The notes under the pieces are model-generated. The model made no database searches, had not been told where the DNA came from, and saw only the letters and a list, made by a program, of their open reading frames with translations. A DNA stretch of 64,000 nucleotides from assembly GCF_003325375.1 (NCBI RefSeq), contig NZ_CP030862.1, forward strand, positions 2,669,501 through 2,733,500, read 5' to 3'. A program made the position numbers and the translations under genes. The DNA comes from Streptomyces globosus (lineage in GTDB: Bacteria > Actinomycetota > Actinomycetes > Streptomycetales > Streptomycetaceae). Positions 50,454 through 58,936 of this stretch are shown one piece after another. Positions within the stretch are counted from its first letter, which is position 1. The number at the start of each line of letters is the position of its first letter.

Positions 50454-53081
50454 TCACGTCGACCTCGACCAAGGCCGAGCACGGACCACACCCGGAGCTC
50501 GGAGTCCCGGTCGGGTGCGTGTGCGCAGCGCACCCGGCGAGAGCAGCGAGGGCAGTCGGCGCATCACACGGGTCGCTGCGATGCCGTAGGCGATGCCGAA
50601 GACCAGGGAGGCGAGAAAGGCCACGTGCCTGGAGAACCCGTCGATCAACGGGAAGATCTGCCAGTGGGTCAGGTAGATGTACAGGGAATGGGTGGCCAGG
50701 AGGCCGGCGACCTGGTTGACGCGTTCGCGGCTGGGGAGGGACGGTACCCAGACGAGCAGGGCGAACGTGCTCATGATGATCGCTTCTCGCCCGGGGTCGC
50801 CGGGGAAGAAACCGGGCACCGTGGCCAGGGCGGCGGCCGTGACCACGATCCTCTGGTTTCTGGACCCGGCTTTCGCCGCAGCCCAGCCGAGCGCGAACAG
50901 CCAGAAGACGGTGACCGCGTCGGGCATGTGGGTGCGGTCGGGGAGCCCGAGCAGGTCGTAGCGGGTCAGCAGCCCGAGAGCGGCGAGCGCCAGGGGCAGG
51001 CCGTAGGGGAATCGGCGTTCTGCCCGGTCCGCCAGGGGGAGCGCCAGGAGGGCCACGGCGACGACGAGGATGTAGACCAGTGCCTCGACGAACCAGAAGT
51101 GCATGCCCGTTTTGCTGTCCTCGGGCCCCAGCACGCTGTCGAGGAGGGCGAGGTTGGCCAGGGTGTAGTCGTTGTTGAGGAGGAGTACGAAGCCGATCCA
51201 GATCATGGTCGGCACCGCGACCCGCGCGATGCTGAGGCAGGCGCGCCGGACGCGTTCGCCGCGTTCGGCGGTGGTGAGGTGGAAGCGGGCGAAGTTGTAG
51301 CCCGCGATGGCGAGCAGCAGGTGTGCTCCGCCCTTGATGCCGAAGACGTGGATGTGCGATCCGACGATGCAGAAGATCGCCACGGCGCGCAGGGCGACGC
51401 TGGTGTCGAGTGTCCGCCTGCGTGCGGGGATCTCTCCCTCCGGCGGCCTGAGTTCCCGGATCGGAGTGGTGTGCCAGTCGGTCGGCAGGTGGCCGAGCCG
51501 CTCTTCGAGGTGGAGAGACATCTCGACGTACGAGAGGGAGTCGCCGCCCAGGCTGACGAAGGTGCTGTCCTGCGTCACATCGGCCCGGTCGAGTATGCGT
51601 GCGTAGAGCCGGCACAGGTCTTCCGGGCCGCTGCCCGGGCCCTGTGCAGACGGGCCGGGGTCGGCCGGGTGGGCCAGTTCCCGTACGGCGCGGTAGTCGG
51701 GCTTGCCCGTCGGCAGGCGGGGAAGGTCCGCCAGGACGTGGACCCGGACCGCCCGGGCCGGGAGGCCGCACTCGCTCGTCACCAGGTTCCGTATCCGCCG
51801 CGCGTCGGAGGCGTGGGCACCCGCAGCACCGGCACCGACGGCGGCCACGGCCAGCGCGGTGTCGTCGCCGGTGCACAGCGCGGTGACCCCGTGCCGTGCG
51901 AGCATCGCCTCGACCTGGGCGGGGTCGATGCGCAGGCCGAGGATCTTCACGAACCGGCTGCGTCGGCCGACGATCTCGTACATGCCTTCGGGGGTGCGCC
52001 GCGCGATGTCGCCGGTGTGCAGCTCCTGCGTGGTCCGGCCCAGAGCGAGGTCGTCGGGGGTACGGGCGTAGCCGAGCATGACGTTCGGCCCTGTGTAGAC
52101 GAGCTCTCCGGTGTCCTCTTCGGGCCAGTCGGGCAGCGGTTCGAGGCGGAAGGAGCCACCGGGAATCGGGACTCCGGCCGCCCCGGGGTGGGTTTCCGCG
52201 AGGTCGGGCGGCAGGTAGGCCATGCGGGCCGTCGCCTCGGTCTGCCCGTACATCGCGAACAGCTCCCAGCCGGCGGCGCGGCCGAGAGCCGCGTAGTGCC
52301 GGACCCGGTCGGGTGCGAGCCTGCCGCCGGCCTGGGTGACGTAGCGCAGGTGGGGCAGGTCCATCGAGGCGAAGCCGACCCGGTCGAGCAGGTCGAAGGT
52401 GTACGGGACCCCTGCGAAGGTCGTCCCGCGGGCGCTGCGGAACAGTTCCCAGAAACAGCTGTCGGCGACCGAGAGATCGGTGAGGATCAGTGCGGCGCCG
52501 CGCAGCAGATGGCTGTGGATGACGGACAAGCCGTAGCAGTAGTGCATCGGCAGAGTTGTCGCCGCGCGGTCGGTGTCCCGGATTCCCAGGTACTCGGCTA
52601 TGGATTCCGCGTTGGCCTGAAGATTTCCGTGCGACAGCCGCACGAGTTTCGGTGAACCCGTCGATCCGGAAGTGCTCAGCAGCAGAGCGAGATCCGGGTG
52701 CAGGTCATGCGCCGAGACGGGGCGCCGCTCGTCGAGTGCCCACTGTCCGCCGTCCGGGTGTGCCACGACGTCCGGGTCGTAGGCGTCGATGAGTGACTGC
52801 ACGGCTTCCGGGTGGTCGCCCGGCACCAGCAGGACCGGATGCCCCGCCGAGAGTGCCGCCAGGTGGACGACGAGCGCCTCGACGGTGTTGGCGCCGACCA
52901 CCAGGACCAGGCGGCGCGCAGGACCCAGGCGATCGGCTGTCGCCTCCACCCGGGCGGCGAGCTCGCGGTAGGTCACCGGGCCGTCGGCGGTGATCACCGC
53001 GGTGCGGTCGTGATGGGCCGCGAGAGCGCGGGCGAACGGAACGGTCTTGGCGCCGGGGAGCAGGGCGGGAGGGGCTGTCAC
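50454..53081 (-). CDS. Adenylation domain - carrier domain - membrane acyltransferase-3 fusion
   Basis: An 875-residue three-part protein. Residues about 20-490 are an AMP-forming adenylation domain (LLLSTSGSTGSPKLVRLSHGN, AMYGQTEATAR, TGDIARRTPEGMYEIVGRRSRFVKI, LPTGKPDY). A carrier domain follows, with Ser515 in SLGGDSLSYVEM. From about residue 555 to 850 the protein has some ten membrane helices of the acyltransferase-3/OafA type, starting TSVALRAVAIFCIVGSHIHVFG. The plan suggests that an acid is activated, loaded on the carrier and passed to an acceptor at or across the membrane. Substrate and acceptor are unknown. It starts at a GTG without a ribosome site, just after an iron box, so a leaderless iron-repressed mRNA is likely. 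Confidence 0.85.
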   Translation of the reverse strand: MTAPPALLPGAKTVPFARALAAHHDRTAVITADGPVTYRELAARVEATADRLGPARRLVLVVGANTVEALVVHLAALSAGHPVLLVPGDHPEAVQSLIDAYDPDVVAHPDGGQWALDERRPVSAHDLHPDLALLLSTSGSTGSPKLVRLSHGNLQANAESIAEYLGIRDTDRAATTLPMHYCYGLSVIHSHLLRGAALILTDLSVADSCFWELFRSARGTTFAGVPYTFDLLDRVGFASMDLPHLRYVTQAGGRLAPDRVRHYAALGRAAGWELFAMYGQTEATARMAYLPPDLAETHPGAAGVPIPGGSFRLEPLPDWPEEDTGELVYTGPNVMLGYARTPDDLALGRTTQELHTGDIARRTPEGMYEIVGRRSRFVKILGLRIDPAQVEAMLARHGVTALCTGDDTALAVAAVGAGAAGAHASDARRIRNLVTSECGLPARAVRVHVLADLPRLPTGKPDYRAVRELAHPADPGPSAQGPGSGPEDLCRLYARILDRADVTQDSTFVSLGGDSLSYVEMSLHLEERLGHLPTDWHTTPIRELRPPEGEIPARRRTLDTSVALRAVAIFCIVGSHIHVFGIKGGAHLLLAIAGYNFARFHLTTAERGERVRRACLSIARVAVPTMIWIGFVLLLNNDYTLANLALLDSVLGPEDSKTGMHFWFVEALVYILVVAVALLALPLADRAERRFPYGLPLALAALGLLTRYDLLGLPDRTHMPDAVTVFWLFALGWAAAKAGSRNQRIVVTAAALATVPGFFPGDPGREAIIMSTFALLVWVPSLPSRERVNQVAGLLATHSLYIYLTHWQIFPLIDGFSRHVAFLASLVFGIAYGIAATRVMRRLPSLLSPGALRTRTRPGLRAPGVVRARPWSRST

Positions 53082-53090
53082 GAGCGCATC

Positions 53091-53109
53091 TTAGGAAAGC
53101 CTTACCTCA
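53091..53109 (-). promoter_or_regulatory. Iron box (DmdR1/IdeR type) for the adenylation-acyltransferase gene
   Basis: TTAGGAAAGCCTTACCTCA resembles the 19-bp actinobacterial iron-repressor consensus TTAGGTTAGGCTAACCTAA. It ends 10 bases upstream of the GTG at 53081, overlapping the expected promoter; a TAAGAT-like -10 runs into it. Confidence 0.7.
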
Positions 53110-53229
53110 TGGGGTAGTCACAGGAAAGTCACGGCCGGGGCGTGGAAGATCCATAAGGAATTCCCAGGTAGGGTCGGCTCCGCCGAACCCCCGCCGAGGC
53201 CGAAACGTTGCGTGCGTCACTCTTGACCT

Positions 53230-53248
53230 TTAGGTTAGCTTTACCTTA
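53230..53248 (+). promoter_or_regulatory. Iron box (DmdR1/IdeR type) for the ferric-iron ABC operon
   Basis: TTAGGTTAGCTTTACCTTA is a close match to the iron-repressor consensus. It begins just after a TTGACC -35-like hexamer (53223-53228) and lies 49 bases before the ATG of the binding protein, so iron-loaded repressor should block this operon. Confidence 0.82.
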
Positions 53249-53296
53249 CTTATAGGACGTTCATAGATTCTCACTGCACGTGCAGGAAGGCTTCCC

Positions 53297-54316
53297 ATGC
53301 GACGCCCCTCGGTTCGACGTCTGACCGCGCTTCTCGCGGCAGCGCTTCTCCTCCCCGCCGTCGCCGGCTGCGGCGTCGACGAGGACGACGCCGGGCTCGT
53401 GATCTACTCCGGCCGCAACGAGAAGCTGGTCAAACCGCTCCTCGACGACCTCGAGAAGGCCGTCGGCACCACGGTCGCCGTCCGCTACGGCGAGAGCGCC
53501 GAACTCGCCGCCCAGATCCAGGAGGAGGGCGACAAGACCAAGGCGGGCCTGTTCTTCTCCCAGGACGCCGGCGCCCTCGGCGCCCTCTCCGCCAAGGGCC
53601 TGCTGGAGAAGCTGCCGCAGGCATCGCTCGACAAGGTCGACCCGGCCTTCCGCGGCAGCGCGGGCGACTGGGTGGGCACCTCCGGGCGCGTCCGCGTCCT
53701 CGCGTACAACCCCGGCCAGGTGTCCAAGGTTCCTGACACCGTGCACGACCTGGTCAAGCCGGAGTGGAAGGGCAAGATCGGCTACGCCCCGACCAACGCG
53801 TCCTTCCAGGCCTTCGTCACCGGCATGCGCGTCCTGGAGGGAGACGACGCAACCCGCGCCTGGCTCAAGGGACTGAAGGCCAACGAGCCGAAGGTCTACG
53901 AGAACAACCTCAAGGTCCTCGACGCTGTCGGCAAGGGCGAGGTCTCACTCGGCCTCGTCAACCACTACTACTGGTACGAGCAGGTCGCCGAGAAGGGCGA
54001 GAGCAAGGTCAAGGCGAAGATCCACTTCCTGCCGGGCGGTGACCCGGGCGCCCTCGTCAACGCGGCCGGAGTCGGCATCCTCAAGGGCAGCGACCAGGCC
54101 CCGGTGGCGCAGAAGGCCGCCGACTTCCTGCTCTCGGAGAAGGCGCAGAAGTACTTCGCCGAGGAGACCAAGGAATACCCGCTGGCCGCCGGCGTCACCA
54201 GCACCGTCAAGGACCTGCCTCCGCTGGCCTCCCTCGACGCCCCCAAGATCGACCTGGGCAAGCTGGAATCGCTGCAGGAGACCCTGAAGATGCTTCAGGA
54301 AGCCGGGATGGTCTGA
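53297..54316 (+). CDS. Ferric-iron ABC transporter binding lipoprotein (FbpA-like)
   Basis: A 339-residue extracellular binding protein. A signal with lipobox PAVAGC precedes GLVIYSGRNEKLVKPLLDDLEKAVG, the start of the FbpA/thiamine-type fold. GKIGYAPTNASFQAFVTGMRV and LVNHYYWYEQVAEKG carry the adjacent tyrosines that bind Fe3+ in this family. GAAGG precedes the ATG at 53297. An iron box lies upstream. It delivers iron to the permease encoded five bases after its stop. Confidence 0.92.
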   Translation: MRRPSVRRLTALLAAALLLPAVAGCGVDEDDAGLVIYSGRNEKLVKPLLDDLEKAVGTTVAVRYGESAELAAQIQEEGDKTKAGLFFSQDAGALGALSAKGLLEKLPQASLDKVDPAFRGSAGDWVGTSGRVRVLAYNPGQVSKVPDTVHDLVKPEWKGKIGYAPTNASFQAFVTGMRVLEGDDATRAWLKGLKANEPKVYENNLKVLDAVGKGEVSLGLVNHYYWYEQVAEKGESKVKAKIHFLPGGDPGALVNAAGVGILKGSDQAPVAQKAADFLLSEKAQKYFAEETKEYPLAAGVTSTVKDLPPLASLDAPKIDLGKLESLQETLKMLQEAGMV

Positions 54317-54321
54317 CCCGC

Positions 54322-55911
54322 ATGCACTCCACGGATCCCGTCGCAGCGGCGGATCCCGCAGTGCGCCCGGCAGGCGCCACCGCGCCGGCCGGGCGGCTGC
54401 GTGCCGGGCGCCGCCCGCCCGCCGCCCTGCTCCTTCCCGCGGCCCTCGCCGCGGTGTTCGCGCTGCTGCCGCTCGGCTACCTCGCCGTCCGCTCCCTGGA
54501 GCGCGGTCCCGCCTTCGCCTGGGACGCCATCGCCGACGAGCGCACCGCCCAACTGCTCGGCCGCAGTCTCGGACTGGCCGCCGTCGTCGTGTCGGCCTCC
54601 CTGGTGCTGGGCGTGTCCCTGGCCTGGCTCACCGCACGGACCGACCTGCCCGGCGCCCGGACCTGGGCGGTCCTGGTGACGCTGCCCCTGGCCGTGCCGA
54701 GCTACGTCGCCGCCTTCACCTGGCTGTCGGTCTTCCCCGGCCTCGCGGGCTTCGGCGGCTCCGCCCTCGCGCTGACACTGGTGAGCTTCCCGTACGTCTA
54801 CCTGCCCGTCACCGCCGTACTGCGCGGGGCCGATCCGGCACTGGAGGAGGTCTCCCGCTCGCTCGGCCACGGGCCGCTGCGGACCTTCCTGCGCGTCACG
54901 CTGCCGCAGGTGCGTCCCGCCGCGGCCGGGGGATCCGTACTGGTCGCGCTCTACGTGTTCTCCGACTTCGGCGCCGTCTCCCTGATGCGCTACGACACCT
55001 TCACCCGCGGCATCTACACCTCCTACCGGGCCAGCTTCGACCGCACCCCGGCCGCCGCCCTCAGCGTCGTCCTCGTGGTGATGACGATCCTGCTCGTGGC
55101 TGCCGAGGCCCGTACACGAGGCCGCGCGGGACAGGCCAGGACCGGGACCGGCACGGCACGCCCCGCCGCCCCCGCGCCGCTCGGCCGGTGGCGGATGCCG
55201 GCCCTGACCTGGTGCACGGCGGTCGCAGCCGTCGCCGTCCTCATGCCGCTGGCCACCCTCGGGTACTGGCTCGCCGTCGGCAATTCCGCCACGTGGGACC
55301 CTGCCGCGCTCCTCGACACCGCCGGCACGACCCTCGGCGTCGCCGCCGCGGGAGCCGTGCTCACGACCCTCCTCGCCCTGCCCGTCGGGGTGATCGCCGC
55401 GCGGCACCGGGGCCGGACGGCGCACCTGCTGGAGCAGTCCGCCTACGCCGGACACGCCCTCCCCGGCATCACCGTCGCCCTGTCCCTGGTCTTCTTCGCG
55501 GTCCGCTACGCCGACCCGCTCTACCAGGAACTCCCGCTGCTGGTCTGCGCGTACGCCGTGCTCTTCCTGCCCGTCTCGGTGGCAGCGACCCGGGCCGCCG
55601 TACTGCAGTCCCCGCCGGTGCTGGAGGACGTCGCACGCTCGCTCGGCCGCAGCCCCCTGCGCGTGCTGCGCGAGATCACCGTGCCGCTCGCCGCACCCGG
55701 GGTCGCCGCCGGCGCCGCCCTGACCTTCGTCGTGTGCATGAAGGAACTCCCCGCGACCCTCCTGCTGCGGCCGACCGGAATGGACACCCTGGCCACCCGG
55801 CTCTGGACCGAGACCGGCACCGGATCCTTCGCCGCCGCGGCCCCCTACGCCGCGGCGCTGATCCTGCTGGCGGCCATCCCCTCCTACCTCCTCGGACGGC
55901 ACCGCACATGA
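54322..55911 (+). CDS. Ferric-iron ABC transporter permease (FbpB-like, duplicated)
   Basis: A 529-residue permease made of two homologous halves with about 12 helices. Each half has the EAA coupling loop: LEEVSRSLGHGPLRTFLRVTLPQVRP in the first and LEDVARSLGRSPLRVLREITVPLAAP in the second. This doubled layout is typical of FbpB/SfuB. The stop overlaps the ATPase start (ATGA). Confidence 0.94.
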   Translation: MHSTDPVAAADPAVRPAGATAPAGRLRAGRRPPAALLLPAALAAVFALLPLGYLAVRSLERGPAFAWDAIADERTAQLLGRSLGLAAVVVSASLVLGVSLAWLTARTDLPGARTWAVLVTLPLAVPSYVAAFTWLSVFPGLAGFGGSALALTLVSFPYVYLPVTAVLRGADPALEEVSRSLGHGPLRTFLRVTLPQVRPAAAGGSVLVALYVFSDFGAVSLMRYDTFTRGIYTSYRASFDRTPAAALSVVLVVMTILLVAAEARTRGRAGQARTGTGTARPAAPAPLGRWRMPALTWCTAVAAVAVLMPLATLGYWLAVGNSATWDPAALLDTAGTTLGVAAAGAVLTTLLALPVGVIAARHRGRTAHLLEQSAYAGHALPGITVALSLVFFAVRYADPLYQELPLLVCAYAVLFLPVSVAATRAAVLQSPPVLEDVARSLGRSPLRVLREITVPLAAPGVAAGAALTFVVCMKELPATLLLRPTGMDTLATRLWTETGTGSFAAAAPYAAALILLAAIPSYLLGRHRT

Positions 55912-56942
55912 CCGACGTACAGATCACAGGAGTATCGAAGTCCTACGGCCCGGACGCTCCTGTCCTGCGCGGACTCGACCTCACCGTCCCCGCCGGCACC
56001 CTGGCCGCCCTCCTCGGCCCCTCCGGCTGCGGCAAGACCACCCTGCTCCGCATCGTCGCCGGCTTCCTGCGCGCCGACGCGGGTACCGTCACCGTCGGCG
56101 GACGCACCCTGTCCGGCCCCGGTGTCCACCTTCCCCCCGAGCGCCGCCGCATCGGCATCGTCCCCCAGGAGGGCGCGCTCTTCCCGCACTTGAGCGTCGC
56201 CCGCAACGTCGCCTTCGGGCTGACCGGCCACGACCGCGCCGCACGCCGAGGCCGCACCGAGGAGATGCTCGAACTCGTCGGCCTCGGCGGCCACGGCGAC
56301 CGCATGCCGCATGAACTGTCCGGCGGCCAGCAGCAGCGCATAGCGCTCGCCCGGGCCCTGGCGCCGGAACCCGCACTGGTCCTGCTGGACGAACCGTTCA
56401 ACGCCCTCGACAGCGCTCTGCGCGCCGGTGTCCGGGCAGATGTCCGAGCCGCCCTGCGCGCCACCGGAGCCACCGCCCTGCTGGTCACCCACGACCAGCA
56501 GGAAGCCCTCTCCACCGCTGACCTGGTCGCGGTCGTCCGCGAAGGCCGCGTGGCCCAGTGCGACACACCGCAGGAGGTCTACCGCCGGCCGGCCGACCCC
56601 TGGGTGGCCCGATTCGTCGGCGATGCCGTACTCATCCCCGGCACCACTGACCACGGCACCGCGACGACGGTGCTCGGCCGCCTTCCCCTCGCATCGCCCC
56701 CCGCGGGCCGGAGTGAGGGCACCGTCCTGCTGCGGCCCGAGCAGCTCCAGCTCACCGGAACCGCGACAGCTGCCCAGGGAACCGTGACCGACGTGACCTT
56801 CTACGGCCACGACGCCATGGTCACCATCTCCGTCGACGGCCTGGAGAGCCCGGTCGACATCCGGGTCGCCGGTCCCGTCGCCGTACGGCCGGGTCAGCGC
56901 ACCGGCATCCTCGTCAAGGGCGAGGCCACACTGCATCCATGA
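55908..56942 (+). CDS. Ferric-iron ABC transporter ATPase (FbpC-like)
   Basis: A 344-residue ATPase. Walker A is GPSGCGKTT, the signature LSGGQQQRIALARAL, Walker B VLLDEPFNALD and the switch LLVTHDQQEAL. A C-terminal TOBE-type domain (VLLRPEQLQLTG, VTFYGHDAMVTISVDG) is present, as in FbpC. It completes the iron-uptake operon. No clear terminator was found after it. Confidence 0.94.
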   Translation: MTDVQITGVSKSYGPDAPVLRGLDLTVPAGTLAALLGPSGCGKTTLLRIVAGFLRADAGTVTVGGRTLSGPGVHLPPERRRIGIVPQEGALFPHLSVARNVAFGLTGHDRAARRGRTEEMLELVGLGGHGDRMPHELSGGQQQRIALARALAPEPALVLLDEPFNALDSALRAGVRADVRAALRATGATALLVTHDQQEALSTADLVAVVREGRVAQCDTPQEVYRRPADPWVARFVGDAVLIPGTTDHGTATTVLGRLPLASPPAGRSEGTVLLRPEQLQLTGTATAAQGTVTDVTFYGHDAMVTISVDGLESPVDIRVAGPVAVRPGQRTGILVKGEATLHP

Positions 56943-56988
56943 ACCGGAGGGGCTCCGTCGCCGGGGCGCACGCGGGTGGTCAGTGTGA

Positions 56989-57447
56989 TCAAGGGCGCCC
57001 CTGTGCGCCCTCGGCCGGAAGCAGCGCTGCCCAGTGCGTGGGTCGGCATGGGCCGGGGAGCACGTCCTCCTCATGCGCGGAAGCCTCCGGCCTCGGCTCC
57101 CGGACATGTCGCCAGCGGGTGAGATCCACGAGGTACCGGCAGTGCGGATCGTCCGCGCCGTCGGGTGTCCGCCACTCCTTGCCGAGCAGTGAGGGAAGTG
57201 CGGAGAGGAGGGCGGTCAGTGCACCGCCCGGCCGGACACCGGCGGCGATCACGCCGGCTGCCTCGTCGCTGTCCATGTAGGGGCGCAGAAGACCTCCTTC
57301 CCGGAACAGGAATCCGCGCAGCCGTGCCGGGGGCTGTTCCTCGGACGGACGGGCCAGGCATCGCAGGAGGGCGGCAGCCCAGTCGTCCTTGGTGAAGGGT
57401 GCTTCCACCACCTGGGCCGGGTCGACGAGGCAGAGGTCCATTCCCAT
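56989..57447 (-). CDS. Hypothetical protein
   Basis: A soluble protein of about 152 residues: MGMDLCLVDPAQVVEAPFTK, then WAAALLRCLARPSEEQPPARLRGFL. The coding signal starts near 57447, but no ribosome site supports the ATG, so the start is uncertain. I do not recognise a family. It is convergent with the iron ABC operon. Confidence 0.45.
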   Translation of the reverse strand: MGMDLCLVDPAQVVEAPFTKDDWAAALLRCLARPSEEQPPARLRGFLFREGGLLRPYMDSDEAAGVIAAGVRPGGALTALLSALPSLLGKEWRTPDGADDPHCRYLVDLTRWRHVREPRPEASAHEEDVLPGPCRPTHWAALLPAEGAQGRP

Positions 57448-58094
57448 GACGGAGGCGACCCTGTCGGAGGCGTGTACGGAATGGTGCCCGCTTGCGCCTC
57501 GTGACCGGGGGTGTCGGCGGTGGTGCGCGCGCCGAAAGCCCTCACGTGGGCGCCTGGCGATGCGTCGGAAATGTCGGCCATCGGTCAGCATGAGTCCTGA
57601 AAGGGCTGGGGGAAGCTGACCGAAGACGCGAATCGTTGTAGGCTCCGGGGACCGCCCTTGACCTGCGGAAAGCGGGCAGGGAGCAGACATTTCGGGAGTT
57701 TTCTCATGCTTCGCACCATGTTCAAGTCCTACATCTGACATCTGGACGTTTTCGCAGGTCAGCGGCGTGGTGGCGGGGCTCTGGTCAGCAAATGGTCAGC
57801 ATCAGCCCCTTGGGTTGTTCACGGGGCACGCCAGTCGGCAGTCGCGCATGTTGCTGGCGCAGGGCCGTGCCGGTGCGTCGTGACCACGGCCTTTGCCGCG
57901 TGGAACCCGACGTCGTTGGGGCCGCGCCCGGCCGTCCTCGCCGGTGACATGGGTGCAGTCATCCACCCGACAACGAGGGCAGCAACAGCCCCTGTCTCCT
58001 TCGTTCAGGCGAAGCGATCGCTATTTCGGCAGCGTTTCGACCTCAGAGTTTCTAGCGTCGGCAGCAGTGTTTCGCTGGGCGAGAGGACTCGAAC
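57448..58094. other. Gene-poor stretch
   Basis: About 650 bases of lower GC than the neighbours, with only short open frames on both strands that lack ribosome sites or consistent third-position bias. I see no gene, RNA or repeat in it. With the broken genes to the right it marks the start of the worn accessory region. Confidence 0.5.
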
Positions 58095-58643
58095 GTGACC
58101 GACCCTGCCGCAGGTGTGCGCCCACCCGCTGTAGCGCGCCGGCTTCCCGGCCGGGCAAAGCGGCGCATGGACGTCCTGCGCGAGTATGAGGAATTCAATT
58201 CTGATCGCCGCAGGGGGATTCCTGCGGTCCTGTGGCCGTTCCTCGCGCCGGACCCGGACCGGTACTACCGATGGCGGGTCCACCTGGATTGCGCTTGCAT
58301 CAAGGAGCTGCTGACACCGGACGACCGCACCCCGCCGAGCGAGAGGCAGTGGCGTGGCCTTGGGGACCGTGAAGCTTTGCCGCAGGGACAGGTGTACTGC
58401 CGGCACGACGATTCCGTCGATGCCCCCTATCGCGACATCATTGAGTGGGGAGAACGGCGAGAGGTCAGCTTTCCCGGATATACCGTGGGATTCTCTGCAT
58501 GGGCGACCCACGCCAGCTTGGCGAGCTGTCGGTGTCCGCCACGTGCGCATTACCGCCGACCGCCTCGCAGGCGGTATACGACATCCGTCGGCCGGTGGCC
58601 GGGTGGATCCGCTCGCCGAGCTGCTTCACCGCCTTCACGGTAA
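58095..58643 (+). CDS. Truncated hypothetical protein
   Basis: The first 115 or so residues look like a real cytoplasmic protein (RWRVHLDCACIKELLT, LPQGQVYCRHDDSVDAPYRD, IIEWGERREVSFP). I recall similar actinomycete proteins with this DCxC ... CxHDD pattern continuing beyond the FP. Here the reading frame then runs antisense into the NUDIX pseudogene (from about 58440), so the native C-terminus has been lost and replaced. Function unknown; the Cys/His spacing suggests a small metal site. Confidence 0.5.
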   Translation: MTDPAAGVRPPAVARRLPGRAKRRMDVLREYEEFNSDRRRGIPAVLWPFLAPDPDRYYRWRVHLDCACIKELLTPDDRTPPSERQWRGLGDREALPQGQVYCRHDDSVDAPYRDIIEWGERREVSFPGYTVGFSAWATHASLASCRCPPRAHYRRPPRRRYTTSVGRWPGGSARRAASPPSR

Positions 58644-58834
58644 GCCCCGTCTCCTCCTGGGCCTGCCGTACGGCGGCGTCCTCGAGGGCCTCGTTGGGCT
58701 CGATTTCGCCGGCCGGGAACCTGTCAGGTGAGCTGGCCCTCGCTTACCCCTCGCCTGACCATGAGACCGCGGCCTTCGTGCACCACGATGGCCGCGGCGC
58801 TGCCCGGTCGCTCCTCAGCGCTCTGCTGTGTCAC
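58440..58834 (-). pseudogene. NUDIX hydrolase pseudogene
   Basis: On the minus strand the GTG at 58834 opens VTQQSAEERPGSAAAIVVHE followed by GRGLMVRRGVSEGQLT, then a TGA where a Trp codon is expected. One base later the frame shifts into the NUDIX box GEIEPNEALEDAAVRQAQEETGL, then RMSYTACEAVGGNAHVAD, and a second shift leads to LAKLAWVAH. At least one nonsense change and two indels make it inactive. The GTG overlaps the stop of an upstream relic. Confidence 0.75.
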
Positions 58835-58932
58835 CTCTGCTTCTCCAGGACGGCCAGTATGGGCCGGAGATCGTATCGCCGCCCTGAAGTGTGTACGACG
58901 TCCGCGAGTGAGGGTGCCTGCCCGAAGCGGGG
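58831..58932 (-). pseudogene. C-terminal relic of a gene upstream of the NUDIX gene
   Basis: A frame reading LADVVHTSGRRYDLRPILAV and then LEKQR ends in a TGA that overlaps the NUDIX GTG (GTGA), the spacing of an operon partner. No start or body is present: the large gene 58937-62188 begins its stop just upstream, so this tail marks a recombination joint. The family is unknown. Confidence 0.45.
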
Positions 58933-58936
58933 CAGC

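Noticed and set aside
57880..58189. Short plus-strand open frames
   Set aside because: No start context and no consistent codon bias; they overlap the beginning of the better-supported frame at 58095.
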